This document shows positions 13,042 through 17,828 of a DNA stretch of 17,828 nt, piece by piece; the first letter of the stretch is position 1, and each line of letters begins with the position of its first letter. The notes under the pieces were generated by a model that was not told the DNA's origin, searched no databases, and worked only from the letters and a program-made list of their open reading frames with translations. This stretch comes from Deltaproteobacteria bacterium (GTDB taxonomy: Bacteria; Desulfobacterota; Desulfarculia; Adiutricales; Adiutricaceae): NCBI GenBank assembly GCA_031279525.1, contig JAITIH010000114.1, forward strand, positions 1 through 17,828, in the 5' to 3' direction. The position numbers and the translations under genes were made by a program.

Positions 13042-13383
13042 TTAGGCCACCCAGCCAGCCAAAACCTCGCCCAGTTTGTCCAGGTTGCCGACCAGATCGG
13101 CCAAGGCCTCGTCCACCCCTTCCAGGTTTTTCTCGCGGCCCATGAACTCCAGCTTCTTAGCCGCCTCGTAAGGGGCCCCGTTGGAGAAATAACCCATCAT
13201 GCCCTTTATGGTGTGGGCCTCGGCCATCACGACGTCGACGTTCCGGTCGGCCACGGCCTGTTTTAAGTTGATTAGTCGCGTCTTAACGTTTTCCAAAAAC
13301 ATGTTGACGCTTTCGACGAACAGCTCCTCGTCGTCCATGAAAGTTTCCAGGACTTTCTCCTTGGTATAGGTCAAAGAGCTCAC
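13042..13383 (-). CDS. Hpt-domain histidine phosphotransfer protein
   Basis: The 113-residue protein consists almost entirely of one Hpt four-helix domain. Such proteins carry a phosphoryl group between response-regulator receivers in phosphorelays. The motif AEAHTIKGMMGYF (55-66) holds the phospho-accepting His57 followed by the conserved Lys and Gly. The start is GTG 13383, with GGAGGTG eight bases upstream. No kinase or response regulator is in the window, so its partners are unknown. It is the first gene I see of the minus-strand series leading to lysS. Confidence 0.88.
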   Translation of the reverse strand: MSSLTYTKEKVLETFMDDEELFVESVNMFLENVKTRLINLKQAVADRNVDVVMAEAHTIKGMMGYFSNGAPYEAAKKLEFMGREKNLEGVDEALADLVGNLDKLGEVLAGWVA

Positions 13384-13658
13384 TTTGCGCGCACCTCCGT
13401 CAATCCACGCCGACTTCCCAGCCGAGCCGAAAGACGACCGATATTAGTCGCCAATAAGGCGGGGACGAGCCACGCCCCACTTTTCTGGGGCCTTAAAAAC
13501 AATCCCGCGAAAGATATAAAAAAAATTTCCAGCTTTCGCCCTGAGAATTTTAACCTAAACTAAACATTTTGTGAAGAAAAAAAAGACAAACCCAAAATAT
13601 AGACTTCTTTAGCCTCAGCCAATTTAAAAACCGTCCCAAATTAAAGCCAAACAAATCT

Positions 13659-13763
13659 GATGGCTTCGCAAAAAGTCCGGAAAATAAAAACCAGAAAAAT
13701 AACATCATGAAATTATTAAAGGATTTTTCCAACGATTCCCAAAAACAGGGTTATTGCGAGACC
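13659..13763 (-). repeat. Dispersed inverted repeat, copy 1
   Basis: Read on the minus strand, this 105-bp block matches 16909-17014 on the plus strand, with roughly 85% identity by eye. Shared segments include GGAAAAATCCTTT, GTTATTTTTCTGG and a 27-base identical core ending GCGAAGCCATC. The AT-rich composition contrasts with the neighbourhood. Confidence 0.9.
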
Positions 13764-13930
13764 GTCAAATCTATCCAAGCCCAGGCCATCGGCCTCCAAC
13801 CCTGGCCCGAGTCGCTTGCCCGTCTTTATAGGGTCTGACCCTAAGGCCCTGCGAGAGCCAAAGCCAACTCGCCTTAAGACGGCTTTTTTCCCAAGGGCCT
13901 AAGCCAGGCGGCCGCCGCCCTTTTAGGCCC

Positions 13931-14193
13931 TTTAATCGCTTGGCCTTTTTTGGCTCAATAACCCGTTAAGATAAGGTTCAAAGCCGCAGGCCCAGGCCAA
14001 AATCGCAAACAAAACGTTTTTACCCGCCGAAAAAGCCCTAAGGCCATAGGCCGCCGCGAAGCGGCGTCTTTAACCGCCTGGCCTTTTTTGGCTCAATAAC
14101 CGTTAAGATAAGGCTCAAAGCCGCAGGCCCTGGGCAAAATCACAAGCAAAAACTCTTTAACCGTCTAAAAGCCCAAGGCCCAAGGCCGCCGCC
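13931..14193. repeat. Two-copy direct repeat of about 125 bp, 138 bp apart
   Basis: Copy 1 (about 13931-14057) and copy 2 (about 14068-14193) share GGCCTTTTTTGGCTCAATAA, CGTTAAGATAAGG, TCAAAGCCGCAGGCCC and a closing AAGGCCGCCGCC-like block. Between them is a small perfect hairpin CGCCGC-GAA-GCGGCG (14052-14066). I see no coding potential. Confidence 0.85.
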
Positions 14194-14480
14194 GGGAAAA
14201 TTCTTTAAAGTCAAAAGCCCCAGACCCATATAGCCGTCGGAAAGCGGTTTAAGATACAAGATTTTGGCCAAAATCTCCACCCGGGAACTTTTAAGCCTTT
14301 TTGACGTTTTGACGTTTTGGCCAAAATAAAGGTCGCGACGCGTTTTTTTAAAGCTCGGGCCACGGTCGACCCCGCCGCCATGGCCCGATTTTCTGGCCAC
14401 AGGCCTTGCCGCCCACAGACGTAAACCCGCCACGGCTCTAGCTCTTTGGCTTACCGCGAATCTACCTCGGCTTTTTCCTG

Positions 14481-14505
14481 AACCCGCCGTGGATCCGCGG
14501 CGGTT
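14481..14505. other. Hairpin just after hemA
   Basis: AACCCGCCG and CGGCGGTT pair around TGGATCCG with one bulge, about 22 bases beyond the hemA stop. The stem is strong but there is no T run, so termination is uncertain. Confidence 0.35.
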
Positions 14506-14526
14506 CTCGCCTAAGCCGCCGTGGCT

Positions 14527-15780
14527 CTACCGCGGGTCCAGCCCAAATATCCGCCGGACCATGTCCAGGTTGTAGTCGACCCGGCCATGGCGGTGGCAGG
14601 TTTTGGCGAAGGCCAGGGGATTATGAAGAATCCGCCGGACCAGGGCCCGGCTCATGGTCTCAATGGCCTGGCTTTGGTCGGCGGAGAATTCGTGTTTAGC
14701 TAAGGTTTTTTCCAGCTCCAGCCCTCTGGCCTCCTCGGCCAAGGCCGTCAAAGCCTTAATGGTGGGCCTGGCCCCTAGGCATTTTAACCACTGCCGAAAC
14801 TTTTCCAGTTCCTCCTCGATGATGGCCTCAACTTTAGCCACCTCCCGCCGGCGCGACCTTTGGCTGGCCTCGACCAGGCCGGCGATCTCGTCGATGTTGA
14901 CCAAAACGACCCCGGAATGCTCTTTGGCCCGCGACTCGACGTTCCGGGGGACCCCTAAGTCAAAGAGCCAAACCTTGCCCTTAAGGCCCGCGGCGGCTAA
15001 CGATTTTTTCGTCAACGCCGGCTCGGCCCCGCCTAAGGCCGTAAAAACTAAGTCGCTCTCGACTAAGGCCTCTCCCAGCTCCGCCCAGGGCCTGGCCCTG
15101 GCCCCCTTGGCCGCGGCCAGGCTCTCGGCCTTGGCCAAAGTCCGGTTAACGATGGTCAGCGACCTAAGCTCGCGATCCGCCAGGTGGGCGGCGGCCAGGG
15201 CGGCCATTTCCCCGGCCCCTAAGATCAGGGCCCTTAAGCCCTTAAGGCCTCCAACCAACCGGTCGGCCGCCTCCACGGCCGCCGAGGCCACTGAGACGGT
15301 CCCCTGGGCCAACTCGGTCTCGGTCCGGGCCCTTTTGGCGGCCCGAAAGCTCTTGTGCAGGAGCTTACCCACCACCGGGCCCACCGTCCGGCGCTTTAAG
15401 GCCTCCCGAAAGCTATCCTTGACCTGGCCTAAGATCTGCGGCTCCCCTAGGACCTGGGACTCTAAGCCGGCGGCCACCCGAAATAGGTAACGCGCCGCCT
15501 CCTCGTTCTCGTAATAGTGAAAATACTGGTCCAAACTGGCCAAAGGCAAATTGGCGACCCGGGCCAACTCGGCCCGAAGCCCGTCCCGGGCCTTTAGGGC
15601 CAAAGGCCCCACGCCCACGATCTCCAAGCGGTTGCAAGTGGAAATGACCAAGGCCTCGCTTAAGACCTCGGCGGCCATTAGCCCGTAAATCCCCAGTCCC
15701 AACAGGTCGGCTTGGGTCAGCCTTTCCCTAACGACCAAAGGGGTCCGCCAGTGGTCGGCCCCGTACGCGAAAATCTCCAT
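14527..15780 (-). CDS. hemA: Glutamyl-tRNA reductase
   Basis: HemA reduces glutamyl-tRNA with NADPH to glutamate-1-semialdehyde, the first committed step of C5 tetrapyrrole synthesis. The 417-residue protein has the catalytic Cys49 in STCNRLE (47-53), the active-site His10 in DHWRTPLVVRERL (the family usually has NH here), the substrate-site segment GLESQVLGEPQILGQVK (105-121), an NADPH-binding GAGEMA (188-193) and a helical dimerisation tail (about 310-417). Length is normal. Start ATG 15780 is the only nearby start that keeps the N-terminus, though its Shine-Dalgarno sequence is weak. It lies 22 bp after the precorrin-2 dehydrogenase gene and is likely co-transcribed with it. Confidence 0.97.
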   Translation of the reverse strand: MEIFAYGADHWRTPLVVRERLTQADLLGLGIYGLMAAEVLSEALVISTCNRLEIVGVGPLALKARDGLRAELARVANLPLASLDQYFHYYENEEAARYLFRVAAGLESQVLGEPQILGQVKDSFREALKRRTVGPVVGKLLHKSFRAAKRARTETELAQGTVSVASAAVEAADRLVGGLKGLRALILGAGEMAALAAAHLADRELRSLTIVNRTLAKAESLAAAKGARARPWAELGEALVESDLVFTALGGAEPALTKKSLAAAGLKGKVWLFDLGVPRNVESRAKEHSGVVLVNIDEIAGLVEASQRSRRREVAKVEAIIEEELEKFRQWLKCLGARPTIKALTALAEEARGLELEKTLAKHEFSADQSQAIETMSRALVRRILHNPLAFAKTCHRHGRVDYNLDMVRRIFGLDPR

Positions 15781-15802
15781 AGTCTCTAGACGCCTTGTCG
15801 CC

Positions 15803-16471
15803 TCACAGGGGAAAGCCTTCCGGTAAGCTTAAAGGAGCCAGAAGGCCGTTAAGGCGCTCTCTCAAAAGATCGGCCTCGCCTGTTTGAATTAAGCCGGCAA
15901 GCTTCGGGTCCTCGGCCAGGGCCTGAAACGCCCGCCTTCTGTCGGCCTCGGGCCAGCCCGAGGCCAAAACTATCGGTCTTACCCTCGCCAGAAGCCGGCA
16001 CAAGGCCCCGTAGCCTTGATAGGCCGCCTTAAGGTCCTTAGCCACCTTTGCCGCCAAGGCTGGGGCCGACCCGCCGGTGGAGACGGTCAGCCGGAAAGGC
16101 TCGTCGCTGGCCACCGCCGGCAGAAAAAAATCCGACTCTTTTGGCGATCTGGCCGAGTTGAGCCAAAGGCCCCTTCGTTTGGCCAGCCCCGCTATCCGGG
16201 CGACCTCCCGCTCGTTGGTCTCATCGCCGCCTTTAGCGGCCAAGAACACCCACGGCCCGTCGTCCAAAAACGGCTCCAAAAACTCTTTTTCCAAAAGAAC
16301 CAGCCCTTCGGAGGCCAGTTCCAACAGCCAAGGAGCCGGGTTAGGCTCCACCACCCGAACCTTCGCCCCCGCCTCCAAAAGGGCCGCGAGCTTCCGGCGG
16401 CCAACCGCCCCCGCCCCTATCAATAGGGCCCAGCGCCCCGTAAAGTCCAAGCCGACCGACAAAAGACGCAC
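15803..16471 (-). CDS. Precorrin-2 dehydrogenase / sirohydrochlorin ferrochelatase-type protein (CysG N-terminal, Met8, SirC family)
   Basis: This family oxidises precorrin-2 to sirohydrochlorin with NAD and in some members also inserts iron. The 222-residue protein has the NAD-binding GAGAVGRRK (19-27) and the STGGSAPALAAKV block (131-143). A C-terminal helical part matches the usual dimerisation domain. The segment normally N-x-x-D-x-P reads NSARSP (105-110), so the aspartate considered catalytic is an arginine (Arg108). The start is GTG 16471, preceded by a purine-rich GAGGTAGGG. It is upstream of hemA by 22 bp. In many sulphate reducers sirohydrochlorin feeds both sirohaem and the alternative haem route, which suits this pairing; that is an inference here. 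Confidence 0.9.
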   Translation of the reverse strand: MRLLSVGLDFTGRWALLIGAGAVGRRKLAALLEAGAKVRVVEPNPAPWLLELASEGLVLLEKEFLEPFLDDGPWVFLAAKGGDETNEREVARIAGLAKRRGLWLNSARSPKESDFFLPAVASDEPFRLTVSTGGSAPALAAKVAKDLKAAYQGYGALCRLLARVRPIVLASGWPEADRRRAFQALAEDPKLAGLIQTGEADLLRERLNGLLAPLSLPEGFPL

Positions 16472-16908
16472 GAAAAACCCTACCTCTGCCCACGGCGAGG
16501 GCCTGGCTCGGTCCGACTAGAAGCTTTAATCTGTCTGGGAATAGCGCCTGTCACTGGAGAGCCCATGGGGTCTGGCCGGGCCAAGAGGCCATTATGGCTA
16601 ACTCGCGACCCTTGGCGGCGAATGGCCAACGTTAAGGGGTTTTTCGTCTTTGGGGGCTTAAAAGGGCTTAAACAATTAATTCCTTTTGGTGAGTTGGTTT
16701 CGCCGATCAGGTTAACAAATGCCCCTATATAAGTCAACTTGCCTAAGCCGGCCCGCCTAAAGCCGCCTAAGCCAAGGGGCTTTCCGACCACTTGGCCTTC
16801 GTTAACCTAAAAGCCTTAAGCTTTGGCCGGCCGACTTTTTGGGCGGCCCCCATGGCGCGCGCCGCCCAAAAAGTCAGAGCCCTAAAAAAACCGCGGCCTT
16901 TTTTGTAT

Positions 16909-17014
16909 GGTCTCTCAAAAACCCCTGTTTTCGGGAATCATTGGAAAAATCCTTTTATAATTTCAAGAGGTTATTTTTCTGGGTTTCATTTTCCGGACTT
17001 TTTGCGAAGCCATC
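16909..17014 (+). repeat. Dispersed inverted repeat, copy 2
   Basis: This is the partner of 13659-13763 in the opposite orientation. In both copies one frame stays open and would read ESLEKSF, then LFFW, then FSGLFAKPS. However, most differences change the amino acid, so coding is doubtful. With the first copy it brackets the hemA and precorrin-2 dehydrogenase genes. Confidence 0.9.
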
Positions 17015-17290
17015 TTTTTTGGCTAAAGCCTTTAGATTGGCCGCTTAGGGCTTTAGGGCCAGGGGGCCCTAAAGCTAAAGGCTCGCCAGGCCAAACTTAA
17101 TAGACTATATCTATCAAATAATTTATTAAATAAATAGCTTTTTAATATCTATAAATATTTTTACTAGAAAATATTAATTATTTTCCAGCAAATTAAACTA
17201 TAAAAAACTGTTTTTTAATTATGTTGTCATTTTCCGAGCCCTGGATTAAAATACCTCGCGGGTCAATTTAAGGCTTAACCATTTCTATAG

Positions 17291-17337
17291 GCCCTTAAGG
17301 CCTTAGGGTGGCCAATTGGCCATAAGGCCTTAAGGGC
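17291..17337. terminator. Nested perfect palindrome followed by a T run
   Basis: The arms GCCCTTAAGGCCTTA (17291-17305) and TAAGGCCTTAAGGGC (17323-17337) are perfectly complementary and enclose GGG plus a second perfect palindrome TGGCCAATTGGCCA (17309-17322). TCTTTTTT follows on the plus strand. It could terminate plus-strand transcription or extrude as a cruciform. No plus-strand gene ends just before it. Confidence 0.6.
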
Positions 17338-17481
17338 TCTTTTTTGGCGCATGGCTTTGGGCTCGCGCCAATTTGGGCGCCAGGGCGACCGAGCTCGCGC
17401 CTTATAAAGCAGGGCGGCGAAGGACGCCCAGTCGTTTCGGCCAGTTTCCCTTATGGCCCCGAAAGAAAGAAAAAACAGCCC

Positions 17482-17567
17482 GGAAGCGTGGCCGAGTGGT
17501 TTAAGGCGCTGGTCTTGAAAACCAGAGATGGTTACATCCGTGAGTTCGAATCTCACCGCTTCCGCCA
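17482..17567 (+). tRNA. tRNA-Ser (anticodon UGA)
   Basis: This is a complete class II tRNA of 86 nt. The acceptor stem GGAAGCG (17482-17488) pairs with CGCTTCC (17557-17563), then comes discriminator G and an encoded CCA (17565-17567). The anticodon stem CTGGT/ACCAG carries loop CTTGAAA with TGA at 17516-17518. The long variable arm GATG-GTTA-CATC and the TTCGAAT T-loop fit serine tRNA. It would read UCA and other UCN codons. Confidence 0.97.
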
Positions 17568-17646
17568 ATAGCTCCCAAGCGAGCGAGCGAGCCTTTACCC
17601 CTTCGGCGAGCCGATCGCTTTTCGTTTTCCGCCCGCCCGCCAAACC

Positions 17647-17828
17647 TAAGGCCTCGCCCAAAAAATAAGGCCCACTTTAAATCAAGGCCTGGCCACAAAA
17701 GTAAGGCCCACCTTAAACGCATGGCCTGGCCCTAAAGTCAGGCCCCGCCTCAAAAATAAGGCCCGCCCTAAACGCAAGGCCCGCCGCTAAAGTCAGGCCC
17801 CGCCTCAAAAATAAGGCCCGCCCTAAAC
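17647..17828. repeat. Tandem repeat at the right edge (55-bp period, incomplete)
   Basis: The word TAAGGCCC recurs at 17666, 17702, 17757 and 17812. The stretches 17736-17773 and 17791-17828 are identical over 38 bases. The units hold AGTCAGGCCCCGCCTC and CCTAAACGC. The array continues beyond the window, and the first copies are shorter and more diverged. Confidence 0.85.

Larger units (their letters stand above)
13384..14526. other. Non-coding region between the Hpt gene and hemA
   Basis: No gene is convincing. The part 13500-13740 is AT-rich and holds one copy of a dispersed repeat. The part 13931-14193 is a two-copy direct repeat. A GC-rich zone next to the hemA stop (14425-14526) repeats CCGCC(A/G)(C/T)GG three times. 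The frames at 13550-13732 and 14140-14433 have TTG or GTG starts, no good ribosome site and no homology I recognise. Confidence 0.55.
16472..17481. other. Non-coding region upstream of the precorrin-2 dehydrogenase and of the tRNA
   Basis: I find no convincing gene. It holds a weak minus-strand promoter-like TTGACT with 17-base spacing to TAACCT near 16710-16740, the second dispersed repeat (16909-17014), an AT-rich tract of about 150 bp (17101-17250) of unknown origin, and a nested palindrome (17291-17337). The minus-strand frame 16480-16791 lacks recognisable homology. Confidence 0.5.

Noticed and set aside
13550..13732. Minus-strand frame of 60 codons in the dispersed repeat, hydrophobic, TTG start
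   Set aside because: The matching frame in the other copy differs mostly by amino-acid-changing substitutions, there is no ribosome site, and the AT-rich DNA explains the Phe/Leu-rich translation.
14140..14433. Minus-strand frame of 97 codons downstream of hemA
   Set aside because: It has a GTG start without a ribosome site, no recognisable domain, and part of it overlaps the two-copy direct repeat.
16480..16791. Minus-strand frame of 103 codons upstream of the precorrin-2 dehydrogenase
   Set aside because: It resembles no protein I know, is rich in Pro/Gly/Arg as expected of chance frames in GC-rich DNA, and would occupy the likely leader of the next gene.
16480..16800. Cobalamin or other riboswitch before the precorrin-2 dehydrogenase
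   Set aside because: I looked for the B12 box and the usual conserved core and found neither in a convincing arrangement.
17275..17661. Frames of 128 and 73 codons on the minus strand and 75 on the plus strand across the tRNA gene
   Set aside because: They translate through the tRNA-Ser gene and cannot be genuine proteins.

Overview
The window looks like the chromosome of a diderm, probably deltaproteobacterial (Desulfobacterota-like) bacterium. It encodes outer-membrane biogenesis proteins (BamA, a Lol lipoprotein-release ABC system, TolB). The order lysS - lolC/E-type permease - lolD - bamA is, from recalled knowledge, typical of Desulfovibrio and Geobacter relatives. The genus cannot be fixed from the sequence. 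Coding DNA is GC-rich yet uses TTA leucine codons freely. Intergenic DNA is long, rich in GGCC and TTAAGG words, and full of repeats.

Layout: (1) Positions 1-674 are an AT-rich, foreign-looking block with two diverged, same-direction copies of the left end of an IS630/mariner-like insertion sequence, one apparently inserted in the other. (2) 675-1829 is a non-coding stretch with strong strand asymmetry and a possible promoter for (3) a plus-strand FMN-binding glutamate-synthase-family protein (1830-3470). (4) 3471-3897 is a repeat and terminator zone between this gene and the converging tolB. (5) On the minus strand, read right to left, come a small Hpt phosphotransfer protein (13042-13383), lysS (11384-12910), a LolC/E-type permease (9755-11278), lolD (8944-9762, overlapping the permease by 8 bp), bamA (5453-8122) and tolB (3898-5229). 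(6) 13384-14526 is non-coding, with two kinds of repeat. (7) hemA (14527-15780) and a precorrin-2 dehydrogenase (15803-16471) form a tetrapyrrole pair on the minus strand. (8) 16472-17481 is non-coding, with a dispersed repeat, an AT-rich tract and a nested palindrome. (9) A complete tRNA-Ser(UGA) is followed by a tandem repeat that runs off the right edge.

How the genes fit together: the LolC/E-type permease and LolD would extract lipoproteins from the inner membrane, BamA inserts beta-barrel proteins in the outer membrane, and TolB works at the envelope with Pal and TolA (neither is in this window). HemA starts tetrapyrrole synthesis and the precorrin-2 dehydrogenase leads to sirohydrochlorin, consistent with sirohaem or sirohaem-dependent haem synthesis.

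No clear new defence or mobile system is visible. The most unusual signal is structural: the DNA around the stop codons of lolD, tolB and bamA is duplicated outward into the intergenic space, reaching a seven-copy array of about 86 bp between lolD and bamA. Also notable are a leucine in place of the arginine of the BamA (V/I)RG(F/Y) motif, an arginine where precorrin-2 dehydrogenases usually have an aspartate, a pentapeptide-repeat insertion in the LolC/E permease, and inverted repeats bracketing the haem genes.
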